From B30-G6 sp964633115 (lineage in GTDB: Bacteria > Desulfobacterota > Desulfobacteria > Desulfobacterales > B30-G6): a stretch of 27,045 nucleotides of DNA. The stretch spans positions 1-27,045 of the forward strand of contig CAZWEO010000069.1 of assembly GCA_964633115.1 (NCBI GenBank). The letters run 5' to 3'. The notes beneath the pieces are model-generated. The model worked only from the letters and a program-made list of their open reading frames with translations. It was not told the DNA's origin and did not search any database. How positions within the stretch are numbered: position 1 is the stretch's first letter; the number at the start of each line of letters is the position of its first letter. Positions 16,215 through 24,009 of this stretch are shown piece by piece. Made by a program: the position numbers and the translations under genes.

Positions 16215-16960
16215 ATTCAGACCTGAAACCACGTATCCTCGTCATCGAAGACGACCTTCATATCGCCGAAGGTCTAAAATTGAATCTATCTTTACAGGGC
16301 TTTGAAGTTAGCATCGCTCCAAACGGCCCCGCTGGCATTAAAATGTGGCGCGAGTGGCGGCCGGACTTAATTGTTCTGGATATCATGCTGCCCGGCATTG
16401 ATGGGCTGTCCATTCTGCGCAACATCCGCCTTGAGGATGAGAAAATACCCATATTAATCTTGTCCGCCAAAGCGACCACCGATTATAAGGTCAAAGGGCT
16501 TTCCTATGGTGTCGATGATTATTTAACCAAGCCCTTTAGTCTGGAGGAATTCTTGCTACGGGTGGATCGCTTGGTCAAAAGAGCATCTTGGAGCAATTCG
16601 GAGAGCGGTCTGGCCCAGGAAATTAGTGCCAACGAGACCGAACGATTTTCATTTGGAAACAATCAGGTCGATTTTAAAACCATGACGGCTGACTGCAAAT
16701 CCGGTCAAGTTCGGCTAACCGATCAGGAAGCCAAGCTATTGAAATTATTTCTATTAAATCCCGGACAACCGCTTTCGCGTGAAAAATTGCTGCAGATCGG
16801 GTGGGGTTATACCAAAGGTACCACCACGCGTACGGTTGACAACTTTATCGTCCGCTTCCGAAAATATTTTGAAGACAATCCCAAAGACCCGTCTTATTTT
16901 GTAAGTATTAGATCAATTGGATATGTATTTTATGCCAATCCGGAAAACAAGGCGGAGTAA
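16211..16960 (+). CDS. OmpR/PhoB-family response regulator
   Basis: This 249-residue regulator has a receiver domain (about 8-120) with the acidic pair Glu13-Asp14-Asp15, phospho-acceptor Asp57 in VLDIMLPG, Ser85 in LSAKA and Lys107 in LTKPF. A winged-helix DNA-binding domain follows (about 145-245), with LTDQEAKLLKLFLLNPGQPLS and the wing SIRSIGYVF. It is the partner of the kinase whose gene overlaps it by 4 bases. The fdhD gene starts three bases after its stop, an unusual arrangement that ties this two-component system to formate dehydrogenase maturation. The 11-base direct repeat upstream of the operon may be its own binding site. Confidence 0.95.
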   Translation: MNSDLKPRILVIEDDLHIAEGLKLNLSLQGFEVSIAPNGPAGIKMWREWRPDLIVLDIMLPGIDGLSILRNIRLEDEKIPILILSAKATTDYKVKGLSYGVDDYLTKPFSLEEFLLRVDRLVKRASWSNSESGLAQEISANETERFSFGNNQVDFKTMTADCKSGQVRLTDQEAKLLKLFLLNPGQPLSREKLLQIGWGYTKGTTTRTVDNFIVRFRKYFEDNPKDPSYFVSIRSIGYVFYANPENKAE

Positions 16961-16963
16961 AAA

Positions 16964-17764
16964 ATGGCAGATTCGCTCACATATAAAGCAACTACAATCA
17001 AAGCCGGTGTTGTTCAGGATCAAAACCAAGAGTTGATTTTAGAAGAACCCCTTTCCATGCGCATTGAAGGCAACCCCTATGCCGTTGTCATGCGGACACC
17101 GGGTGATGAAATCAACCATGCAGCTGGCTTTTTCCTGTCTGAAGGTCTGATAAGCCACCGCGATGATTTTACCACTATCGGATACTGTACTGAAGCCGGG
17201 GTCAATGTGGTGACCGCCACTTTGATTCCGAGGCGGCGTGAGAAGGTCAAGGATCTGTTGGACAGACGGGGATTTGTCAGCCAAACCAGCTGCGGCATCT
17301 GTGGTAAGGAACTGATCAAAGATATTCATCAGATCGTTCAGCCGGTTTCCCATAAACTGCAATTATCACATCAAGATATAGGCCTTATTGTTCAAAAATT
17401 AACAGATCAGCAGTCGCTCTATCATTCCACCCACGGCGCGCATGCAGCCTTGATCCTCGATTCCAAATTGTCGCCTTTGGGTTTTGCCGAGGACGTGGGA
17501 CGCCACAACGCGCTTGACAAGGCTATCGGCCAGGTCCTCATGACGAAACAATTGGAACAATCACGTCTGGCTGTTTTGTCGTCACGCATTAGCTATGAGT
17601 TGGTTCAAAAAGCCGCCCGCGCACGGCTTGAAATGATCGCGGCCCTCTCGCGGCCCACCTCATTGGCCGTTGAGCTGGCCTCTCAACTCAAAATGACCCT
17701 GGTCGTCCGTCGACCAAATGGTCTGGTAACAGTTTTTTGCGGAAAAGATCGGATCTTGAAATAA
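16964..17764 (+). CDS. fdhD: formate dehydrogenase accessory sulfurtransferase FdhD
   Basis: This 266-residue FdhD delivers sulfur from a cysteine desulfurase to the molybdenum or tungsten cofactor of formate dehydrogenase, which the enzyme requires for activity. The sulfur-relay cysteines are Cys110 and Cys113 in TSCGICGKELI. The cofactor-binding region includes HAAGFFLSEGLI and EDVGRHNALDKAIG. Its ATG follows the regulator stop by three bases, with GGAG inside the end of the regulator gene. No formate dehydrogenase structural gene is in the window, so the target enzyme is encoded elsewhere. The next two genes are compatible with molybdenum metabolism. Confidence 0.96.
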   Translation: MADSLTYKATTIKAGVVQDQNQELILEEPLSMRIEGNPYAVVMRTPGDEINHAAGFFLSEGLISHRDDFTTIGYCTEAGVNVVTATLIPRRREKVKDLLDRRGFVSQTSCGICGKELIKDIHQIVQPVSHKLQLSHQDIGLIVQKLTDQQSLYHSTHGAHAALILDSKLSPLGFAEDVGRHNALDKAIGQVLMTKQLEQSRLAVLSSRISYELVQKAARARLEMIAALSRPTSLAVELASQLKMTLVVRRPNGLVTVFCGKDRILK

Positions 17765-17791
17765 TATCATAGTACGATTTCATTAAAATTC

Positions 17792-17821
17792 TTGACAGTA
17801 CCTACCACTCTGTAACATACT
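17792..17821 (+). promoter_or_regulatory. candidate sigma70-type promoter before the XRE/Cys-rich gene
   Basis: A perfect TTGACA (17792-17797), an 18-base spacer and CATACT (17816-17821) lie in the 112-base gap after fdhD. This suggests the following genes can be transcribed separately from the kinase-regulator-fdhD unit. Confidence 0.5.
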
Positions 17822-17876
17822 ACCCCTGATACACAAATGAATAGACGCTTTAATATTTGATCATAGTAAGACGGTG

Positions 17877-18272
17877 ATGAACATGGATGCTGTTGAATTC
17901 TCCCTGTTTCGAAAAAAACTGCAAAAAACCCAAAAAGAAATGGCGCAATTGCTGGGAACCTCGCTCAAAGCCATCCACAGTTACGAGCAAGCCTGGCGAA
18001 CCATCCCACCGCATGTGGAACGCCAGATGTTTTATCTACTCCTACGCAAGCGAGATATATTACCCAAGGCAAAAAACTGCTGGACAATCACAAAATGTCC
18101 ACCTAGCAAACGCAAAGCCTGCCCCACCTGGGAATTTCAAGCCGGCGATATGTGCTGGTTCACCTGCGGGACCCATTGCCATGGCCAGGTTCAACAAAAC
18201 TGGGGTGATAAGATGAAACTCTGCCGGGAATGTGAAGTCCTCCAACCCATCTTAAAGGCAGTCAAAGAATGA
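17877..18272 (+). CDS. XRE-type HTH protein with Cys-rich 'two-CW'-like domain
   Basis: This protein of about 131 residues has an N-terminal XRE helix-turn-helix (about 8-45: LFRKKLQKTQKEMAQLLG, SLKAIHSYEQAWRTIP). A cysteine-rich C-terminal domain follows with eight Cys at 68, 74, 82, 93, 97, 101, 116 and 119. Two Cys-Trp pairs (68-69 and 93-94) and a final CREC recall the so-called two-CW domain, which probably binds metal; the ligand is unknown. Placed between fdhD and a MOSC gene, it may be a metal- or redox-responsive regulator of molybdoenzyme genes, which is inference. Start codons GTG 17874, ATG 17877 and ATG 17883 are all possible. ATG 17877 is the best spaced from TAAG at 17867-17870. 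Confidence 0.75.
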   Translation: MNMDAVEFSLFRKKLQKTQKEMAQLLGTSLKAIHSYEQAWRTIPPHVERQMFYLLLRKRDILPKAKNCWTITKCPPSKRKACPTWEFQAGDMCWFTCGTHCHGQVQQNWGDKMKLCRECEVLQPILKAVKE

Positions 18273-18312
18273 TAGCCTATCGGATTAGAGAATTTACCCA
18301 TAGACCCGCGCC

Positions 18313-18744
18313 ATGAAACTCGTTTCGATTGCCATCAGCACCAAAAAAGGGACGCGAAAAAAACCAGTCCCCACTGCCCAATTAGTTGAAAATCATGGGA
18401 TCAAAGGAGATGCCCATGCCGGCACCTGGCACCGGCAGGTCAGCCTTTTGGCCATGGAAGACATTCACAGCATGCAGGCCAAAGGCCTTGATGTGGATTT
18501 TGGGGATTTTGCTGAAAATATTGCCACCAGCGGGATCGATCTACCCAGCCAGCCTATTGGAAGTCGTCTCAAACTCGGCGACACCGTCATTCTAGAAATC
18601 ACCCAAATCGGCAAAGAATGTCATACAAAATGCGCCATCTATTACCAGGCCGGTGATTGTGTCATGCCTAAGCGTGGAATTTTCGCCCGTGTCATTACCG
18701 GCGGGAAAATAACCTGTGGCGAGGCCATTCAGGTCTTGGAATAA
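18313..18744 (+). CDS. MOSC domain protein
   Basis: This 143-residue, single-domain MOSC protein belongs to the fold found in molybdenum cofactor sulfurase C-termini and in YiiM-like proteins, which handle the cofactor or its sulfur. The recognisable stretches are GIKGDAHAGTWHRQVSLLA (29-47), FGDFAENIATSGIDL (63-77), and GKECHTKCAIYYQAGDCVMP (100-119). The last holds Cys103, Cys107 and Cys116, a set typical of the anaerobe-type MOSC proteins. It lies 40 bases after the XRE/Cys-rich gene. With fdhD upstream, it fits a molybdenum or tungsten enzyme maturation cluster. No good Shine-Dalgarno sequence is visible, but the ATG gives the expected family start. Confidence 0.88.
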   Translation: MKLVSIAISTKKGTRKKPVPTAQLVENHGIKGDAHAGTWHRQVSLLAMEDIHSMQAKGLDVDFGDFAENIATSGIDLPSQPIGSRLKLGDTVILEITQIGKECHTKCAIYYQAGDCVMPKRGIFARVITGGKITCGEAIQVLE

Positions 18745-18759
18745 AAATACTACATTTGT

Positions 18760-18768
18760 TGCTATAAT
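18760..18768 (+). promoter_or_regulatory. extended -10 promoter before the nitronate-monooxygenase-like gene
   Basis: TGCTATAAT is a perfect extended -10 element (TGn-TATAAT), which can work without a good -35 box; none is seen at normal spacing. It lies about 80 bases before the start at 18845. Confidence 0.5.
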
Positions 18769-18844
18769 GGGTCACCTTTCGATTTATTCTAATGAAGAAT
18801 AAGCACTAGAATAACCTTTAAATTCGGAACGGAGCGGGCAAGTT

Positions 18845-19870
18845 TTGCTTTTAAACAATTTCTTAACCAAAGGGCAGGATTTTTTAGGATGTCGCTATCC
18901 GATTATGTGCGGTGCCATGACCTGGATCAGCGATTACAAGCTGGTGGGAGATGTGAGTAATGCCGGCGCTTTTGGCTTATTGGCCGGCGGCAACACCCCC
19001 GTAGATATGCTTGAAAACGAGATCAAAGCGGTAAGAGATTATACTGACAAACCCTTTGGTATCAACTTGATTACGGTTTCGCCCATTTTTAAAGAACAAC
19101 TGGCCATGGTATGTGATCAGGGTTGCGACATCGTCATGTTTGCGGGTTCAATCCCCCGCGAGCCAGAGATCCGTAAAGCCCAAGAGGCCGGTGCCAAAAT
19201 TATCTGTTTTGCCCCCACCGCCCCCCTGGCTATGCGACTCATCAAGATGGGTACAGATGCCCTGATGCTGGAAGGCTCCGAAGCCGGTGGCCACATCGGC
19301 CCGGTATCGTTATCTGTTCTGCTCCAGCAAGTTCTTTTTGAAATCGATACAGTCCCTATTTTCGCGGCTGGTGGAATCGCCACCGGACGCATGATGGCCC
19401 ACCTGCTGATGATGGGTGCGGCCGGCATCCAGATGGGAACTCGATTTGTTATGTCGGATGAATGCAAGGCCCATCCTGATTTTAAGGAAACGTTTCGGAA
19501 AGCCAAAGCCAAAGATGCCGTGGCAACACCTCAATTTGATAGCCGCCTGCCGGTTATCCCTGTTAGAGCCTTAAAAAACAAAGGTACCCAAAAATTCGGT
19601 AAGCTTCAGTTAGAAATCATGGAAAAGCTCAATGCAGGCGATATCGATCCCTTAAAGGCTCAATTTGAAGTTGAAAATTTCTGGGCGGGAGCCCTGCGTG
19701 AAGCCGCCATTGAGGGTGATGTTCAGACGGGTTCGCTCATGGCGGGGCAGTCGGTTGGGCTGGCAGACAAGGTTATGCCCGTTAAGGAAATTGTTAGCGA
19801 GTTCGCCCAGGAAGCCGAGGCCGAACTTCAACGTCTGCATGATGTATTTCACGGTGTGAGGTGTACCTAA
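18845..19870 (+). CDS. nitronate monooxygenase / 2-nitropropane dioxygenase family flavoprotein
   Basis: This 341-residue FMN-binding TIM-barrel protein is related to nitronate monooxygenase and the enoyl reductase FabK. It has PIMCGAMTWIS at the first strand (19-29), GSEAGGHIGP (144-153) with the family histidine His150, AAGGIATGR (174-182), and GIQMGTRF (194-201) for the phosphate of FMN. In an anaerobe the true reaction may be a reductase rather than an oxygenase; annotation by family name should be read loosely. The start is TTG at 18845, with GGAG at 18831-18834. An extended -10 promoter lies upstream. The stop is only three bases from the stop of the convergent response regulator gene. 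Confidence 0.88.
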   Translation: MLLNNFLTKGQDFLGCRYPIMCGAMTWISDYKLVGDVSNAGAFGLLAGGNTPVDMLENEIKAVRDYTDKPFGINLITVSPIFKEQLAMVCDQGCDIVMFAGSIPREPEIRKAQEAGAKIICFAPTAPLAMRLIKMGTDALMLEGSEAGGHIGPVSLSVLLQQVLFEIDTVPIFAAGGIATGRMMAHLLMMGAAGIQMGTRFVMSDECKAHPDFKETFRKAKAKDAVATPQFDSRLPVIPVRALKNKGTQKFGKLQLEIMEKLNAGDIDPLKAQFEVENFWAGALREAAIEGDVQTGSLMAGQSVGLADKVMPVKEIVSEFAQEAEAELQRLHDVFHGVRCT

Positions 19871-19873
19871 TCA

Positions 19874-20266
19874 TTAGGAAATAAGATCTTTAATCTTTGC
19901 CAAAAGCGCCTCTTTATCAACGGGTTTATCAAAATATGCGTCAGGGCTAAAATATTCTTTATCTTCATAAATATCAAATTTAACCCCTAATTCTTCGGCC
20001 ATACCTGAAATTCCTATGATTGGCGTAGTTTTAAGATCAGGATCGTTCCTCATCAGCCGACAGACTTCAAAACCAGAATAAGTGTTTTCCATCATTACAT
20101 CCAACATGACGAGGTCAGGTTGATGTTTCCGGATCAGCTCAAATCCTGAATTTCCATCAGATGCGGTTTCAACCTTAAAACCGTTTCGGGTTAGAAATGT
20201 CTTCATAGTGAATAAATAATCCGGGTTGTCATCAATAATTATTATCTTGGATGGCGTATTCTCCAT
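19874..20266 (-). CDS. single-domain response regulator
   Basis: This 130-residue protein is a receiver domain only: acidic pair Asp12-Asp13 (IIDDNPD), phospho-acceptor Asp56 in VMLDVMME, Ser in IIGISG and Lys in YFDKPVD. With no output domain, it should act by protein contact or as a phosphate sink. GGGGAGG lies shortly before its ATG. It follows the PAS histidine kinase gene by 55 bases on the same strand, which makes the kinase its likely partner. It ends three bases from the convergent flavoprotein gene. Confidence 0.92.
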   Translation of the reverse strand: MENTPSKIIIIDDNPDYLFTMKTFLTRNGFKVETASDGNSGFELIRKHQPDLVMLDVMMENTYSGFEVCRLMRNDPDLKTTPIIGISGMAEELGVKFDIYEDKEYFSPDAYFDKPVDKEALLAKIKDLIS

Positions 20267-20321
20267 TATCTGCCTCCCCTTTCTCTGGTTTAAATATACT
20301 TATAGGATATTGAATAGATGA

Positions 20322-21407
20322 TCAATCCATTTCCATCACCTGGTCTTGCCGACGGAAAATCACCCTGAAAAGACTCCCGGCACCTTTTTTACTCAACACC
20401 TCAACTTTTCCATTATGGTGATTAACAATACGATCCACTACCATCAGGCCAAGCCCATTACCTGAGTCGCCTTTTGACGTAAAAAACTCCTTAAATAGGT
20501 TTTCCATGATCTCTTTTTCCATTCCCTGGGCATTGTCTTCCACTTCGAACATGAAATTGTAATTGTCATAAAAATCCACGCGCACAACGAGAACATGTTT
20601 GGTTTTGATTTTATCTTTCTGGCATGCCTGCAGTGCATTCCAGATCAAGTTTCCCAACATCCTGGAAATGCCGGCTGGATCCGCTTTCATAGCTGGGACA
20701 TTGGGATTCAGTTCCATGAGCATTTGAATTCCCATTGAAGAGGCCTTCTCGGAAAACAATTGACCTGCCTGGCGGGCGATAACCCAGGGCTTGGTATCTT
20801 TGAATGCCGGTTTTTGTTTCTTGGCTGAATACAAAATATTCTGAGTAATCCGTGTTATTTCAGAAATATTTTTTGATACGATTTCCCATCCTCTGTTTGC
20901 CAGCTGTGTGTCATGGTCTTTCATTCCTTCTTCGACCACATAGGCCCCTCCCTTGAGGCCTTCCAAGATATTTTTAATATCATGGGAAAGCAACGCGATG
21001 GATTGACCTAAGGTCACGAACTCCCTTTGGGAATCTTTAATGGTGCCTATATTGACAAGCAGCTTGATACATGCATTAACATTCCCAACCGCATCAAACA
21101 ATGGAGCTGAAAAGGCAATCATTTCAATAGCTTTTATATCGGACAAATGAATGGTCTCTTCGACTATATGGACACCCTTATCTTTGAAGGAATCACGGAC
21201 CGGACAAACATTACACTGGTGACGGGAGCCTTTTAATACCGCGTAGCATGATTTGCCAGTGATATCATCCCCAAAATCATTCTTAAAGGTCTGGTTGGCA
21301 AAAAGGATCTTGAAATCTAGATCCTGGATCATGATGTAACAGGGTAATGCAGCGATAATGCTTTTGAAGGTCAGGTCAATTAGCTCGGAATCATTGCTGT
21401 AATTCAT
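20322..21407 (-). CDS. cytoplasmic PAS-domain sensor histidine kinase
   Basis: This 361-residue kinase has no membrane segments. A PAS sensor (about 12-118) contains Cys54, Cys65 and Cys68 in the pattern C-x10-CNVCP, a site that may bind a metal or react to redox state. The phospho-acceptor box is LLSHDIKNILEG with His142. The ATPase part shows GNLIWNALQAC (N box), EDNAQGMEKE (G1-like) and GNGLGLMVVDRIV (G2). AAGGA stands before the ATG. It is transcribed after the universal stress protein gene (40-base gap) and before the single-domain regulator, so it is likely the sensor of a cytosolic redox or energy signal; the signal itself is inference. Confidence 0.92.
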   Translation of the reverse strand: MNYSNDSELIDLTFKSIIAALPCYIMIQDLDFKILFANQTFKNDFGDDITGKSCYAVLKGSRHQCNVCPVRDSFKDKGVHIVEETIHLSDIKAIEMIAFSAPLFDAVGNVNACIKLLVNIGTIKDSQREFVTLGQSIALLSHDIKNILEGLKGGAYVVEEGMKDHDTQLANRGWEIVSKNISEITRITQNILYSAKKQKPAFKDTKPWVIARQAGQLFSEKASSMGIQMLMELNPNVPAMKADPAGISRMLGNLIWNALQACQKDKIKTKHVLVVRVDFYDNYNFMFEVEDNAQGMEKEIMENLFKEFFTSKGDSGNGLGLMVVDRIVNHHNGKVEVLSKKGAGSLFRVIFRRQDQVMEMD

Positions 21408-21447
21408 TCGTAATCCTTGAAACCGCTCTCATAAGGTTGCAAATTAT

Positions 21448-21930
21448 TTACTTTGTGGGTCGGCCGATGGTTATTACCTGGCAGTTGGCATATTTGGAGA
21501 CATTGGCTGCCGTCTTGATATAGACCAATCGTTTGGTTTCATCCCTGCCGGCCGTTCCCAATATAATCATTTCAACATTGTTTTCTTCTGAATATTTGAT
21601 GATTTCAATATCCGGTGAACCAAGCCTGACATCGATGACATAGTCAACTCGATCCTCACACCGGTTGCGATATGTCTTTTTTAGGGCACCCAAGGCTTGC
21701 AGACGATATTGTTCGTCTAATTTACGTGATTTTTTTATTGTCTTTTTCCTGGACAAGTCTTCACCAAATATTTTGACATTGCACGGATTCATGGTTGGGA
21801 TTACGTTGAGAATATGCAGCGTGGCACCATATTTTTTGGCTTGATCAAAGGCATGAATAAAGGCGGCATCTGCATCTTGAGAATAATCCGTACATAGAAG
21901 TATGTTGCGATATGTCAAGTGGTTCAACAT
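21448..21930 (-). CDS. universal stress protein family (UspA-like)
   Basis: This 160-residue single-domain Usp fold begins YRNILLCTDYSQDADAAFIHAFDQA, the typical first strand and helix, and has ATLHILNVIP and VEMIILGTAGRD later. The ATP-binding Usp type carries G-x2-G-x9-G-S/T. Here the end reads GTAGRDETKRLVYIKTAANV, so the third glycine is missing and nucleotide binding is doubtful. It heads an apparent operon with the PAS kinase and the single-domain regulator, suggesting that it joins the same stress response. A perfect TATAAT on the minus strand (21950-21955) lies about 20 bases upstream of its ATG. Confidence 0.85.
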   Translation of the reverse strand: MLNHLTYRNILLCTDYSQDADAAFIHAFDQAKKYGATLHILNVIPTMNPCNVKIFGEDLSRKKTIKKSRKLDEQYRLQALGALKKTYRNRCEDRVDYVIDVRLGSPDIEIIKYSEENNVEMIILGTAGRDETKRLVYIKTAANVSKYANCQVITIGRPTK

Positions 21931-22010
21931 GATATCAAAAGCCCTCTCTATTATATTCCGCGTTTAAAAACCCAACGCGGACAAGCCGCAACCAAACAAG
22001 GTTAGAAGCT

Positions 22011-22165
22011 GCGAATCGCAGAATGCAGAATAATGAATCTAGAATTTAGAAGGATGGAAGCGCTGCGCGCTGGCATTGATGTTAAAATAACGATTGAATA
22101 ATGCCGGAGCGAAGCGACTCATTCCTTCGACATTCGATATTTTAAATTCTGCATGCGTCATTCGC
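22011..22165. repeat. 155-bp element with imperfect terminal inverted repeats (MITE-like)
   Basis: The left end (GCGAAT at 22011-22016, ATGCAGAAT at 22023-22031) matches the reverse complement of the right end (ATTCTGCAT at 22146-22154, ATTCGC at 22160-22165), with a few differences between. The interior has no credible ORF and contains GCCGGAGCGAAGCGACTCATT-like sequence and a GCGCTGCGCGC stretch. It lies between the Tmc-like operon end and the stress protein gene, in a 296-base spacer. No target duplication was identified. Confidence 0.55.
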
Positions 22166-22226
22166 TGTTCATCTTTTGAAACGTGTGCGTTTTGCTGTCA
22201 TTTGAACTTGTAAGGGTCTAATAATA

Positions 22227-23582
22227 TCATACTATGATTGATTCGGCCACCAATTCAACAATGCTCTTTACTTCAATACCCAGATCATAGGCTTTGGCTA
22301 CATCGCGGATCTGGGTCATGCAATTGAAGCAGTTGGTAGCTACTATCTTTGCTCCGGTTTGACGTATTTGATCTGCTTTCTGCTGGCCCGCTTTTATTCG
22401 AATTTTGCCGAAATCAGCCGTTGATGCCAAGCCGCCGCCGCCGCCACAACAGTAGTTGCGAACACCCCAAGGTTGCATTTCTCTATAATCGGAAGTAAGG
22501 GCCCGCATAACCTTTCTAGGTACTTCAACCACCCCGCCACGGCGGGCAATATTGCATGGATCATGATAGGTTATGGGACCCTTGAATTTGTCTTTTTGAA
22601 TCTGAATGCGTCCTTGAGTGATGTAGCGGTCGATCAGTTCAATGATCGTAAGAACCGGTGGGAAAGGAAATGCCTGTCTCTGAAATTTTTCCACTTCCCA
22701 ACGTAAAACGCGATATCCATGGCCACAGGGGGCCAGGCCAATATTTTTTGCATTAAGTTTTTCGCGTGCATCCAGAATTCTTTGGGAGATTAGCATCATA
22801 TTATCTTTGCTACCCTGGTAATAAGCATAGTTAACCGTATCAAAACTTTGAGATGAAATGGTGTAGTCTTCATCCGCAAAATGTAATATCTTAAGCGCCC
22901 ACATCAGTAAAAAGGGTAGGTCTCTGGTTTCTAATGGATGCGGTATGTACAACAAACTGGCATTCTTCTTATCGATGGGAATCGAAAAGTTTTCGTCTCC
23001 GATATCGTCACCGATCTCTTCTGCAATCCATTCAATATTTTCGACAAAGTCTTCTCCTGATAATCCCACATAATTGCCGGTTCTAAAAAATGTCTCCACC
23101 GGTTGAACCAAGCCCGAAGGCACGCGACCCAGGCTGAAGAGCATTGCCCGGGCCAGATACATTATCTCACCGGTATTAATGCCCATGGGGCACGCTAGGG
23201 CGCATTTTCCACATATGCTACAATGTTGGAAGGCTGCTTCATATAGTTCAGTAAGCATTTGATCATCGAGTGGATCAGCTGGGCTAAAACCTGGCAGTTT
23301 TGATTTAATGGGGTGGACATATTTATTAAGAATAGCGTGCAATTTTCTGAATTTGTTGGCAGGTATTAGGTCTGCTTCCTCACTGGTGCTGGAATAGTGG
23401 CATGCCTGCGCACATAAACCGCAATTCACACAACTGTTCATCATGAATTGGATTTGCCGGGTGAGATTTTTTTTTACCACTTCTTTTAAGCACGCCAATT
23501 GATTGATCGATTCCATGGCACAGCCACCCGCGGGTATCATCGCGCTAGGGTTTGATTCAAGTTGATTTTGGTTTTGTTTCAT
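22227..23582 (-). CDS. tmcB: HdrD/DsrK-type iron-sulfur protein of a Tmc-like complex
   Basis: This 451-residue protein, probably cytoplasmic, carries two ferredoxin-type [4Fe-4S] sites: C51-x2-C54-x2-C57-x3-C61 and C121-x2-C124-x2-C127-x3-C131-P. A CCG (heterodisulfide-reductase type) domain follows: HDPCNIARRGG, then NYCCGGGGG, then NCFNC. A second CCG half earlier (LAPCGHGYR) is degenerate. Such proteins (HdrD, DsrK, HmcF, TmcB) exchange electrons at the cytoplasmic face of a membrane complex. The length and the neighbours, a c3-like cytochrome and a short cytochrome b, fit TmcB best. It begins 10 bases after the cytochrome stop. HmcF or a DsrK paralogue is the alternative. Confidence 0.82.
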   Translation of the reverse strand: MKQNQNQLESNPSAMIPAGGCAMESINQLACLKEVVKKNLTRQIQFMMNSCVNCGLCAQACHYSSTSEEADLIPANKFRKLHAILNKYVHPIKSKLPGFSPADPLDDQMLTELYEAAFQHCSICGKCALACPMGINTGEIMYLARAMLFSLGRVPSGLVQPVETFFRTGNYVGLSGEDFVENIEWIAEEIGDDIGDENFSIPIDKKNASLLYIPHPLETRDLPFLLMWALKILHFADEDYTISSQSFDTVNYAYYQGSKDNMMLISQRILDAREKLNAKNIGLAPCGHGYRVLRWEVEKFQRQAFPFPPVLTIIELIDRYITQGRIQIQKDKFKGPITYHDPCNIARRGGVVEVPRKVMRALTSDYREMQPWGVRNYCCGGGGGLASTADFGKIRIKAGQQKADQIRQTGAKIVATNCFNCMTQIRDVAKAYDLGIEVKSIVELVAESIIV

Positions 23583-23592
23583 ATAGACATTT

Positions 23593-24009
23593 TTAACGTT
23601 TTATATGGCAGACGCCACACGTAGTCGGTCCGCTTTTTATGATGTTTGCTTTTATTAACCTGCGATGACAAACCGTACAGCTCCCGTGATAGGCTTCACG
23701 TAGTGCTGGTTTGTGATCCTCTTTTTGTTTAAGATGGCATTCCTTGCAACTGTCCTCCTCCCCTTCTGCATATATGAGGCGACCGCTCTGGCCATCTAGG
23801 ACATGATGGCAGATACCGCAACTTTCAGATTCAAGTATTTCTACATGGTTCTCATGAGAGAAAGTGACATGTGGCCGCCTTAACGTTCCAAAAATATCCT
23901 GGTGAGCAAGAATGTATTCAGCATCCTGAGCAAAGGAATCCGTCCAGATGGTAAATCCCCATAGTATCAACCCAATTACGATTAATTTCGGTAAATAATG
24001 ATTTTGCAT
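23593..24009 (-). CDS. tmcA: periplasmic tetraheme class III cytochrome c
   Basis: The 138-residue precursor has a signal peptide (hydrophobic about 9-21, likely cleavage after SFA at 27). The mature part has four heme-binding motifs, CGICH (64-68), CKECH (88-92), CTVCH (111-115) and CGVCH (131-135), all of the CxxCH kind. TFSHENH with His52 and His55 and the extra His69 after the first heme match the axial ligands of tetraheme cytochrome c3. The location is the periplasm, where such cytochromes accept electrons from hydrogenase or formate dehydrogenase. It sits between the cytochrome b gene and the HdrD-like gene, so it is probably the soluble partner of the complex (TmcA role). The symbol is by context. 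Confidence 0.82.
   Translation of the reverse strand: MQNHYLPKLIVIGLILWGFTIWTDSFAQDAEYILAHQDIFGTLRRPHVTFSHENHVEILESESCGICHHVLDGQSGRLIYAEGEEDSCKECHLKQKEDHKPALREAYHGSCTVCHRRLIKANIIKSGPTTCGVCHIKR

Noticed and set aside
22011..22165. CRISPR array or tRNA in the spacer
   Set aside because: No regularly spaced identical repeats, and no cloverleaf or CCA-like end; terminal inverted repeats describe it better.
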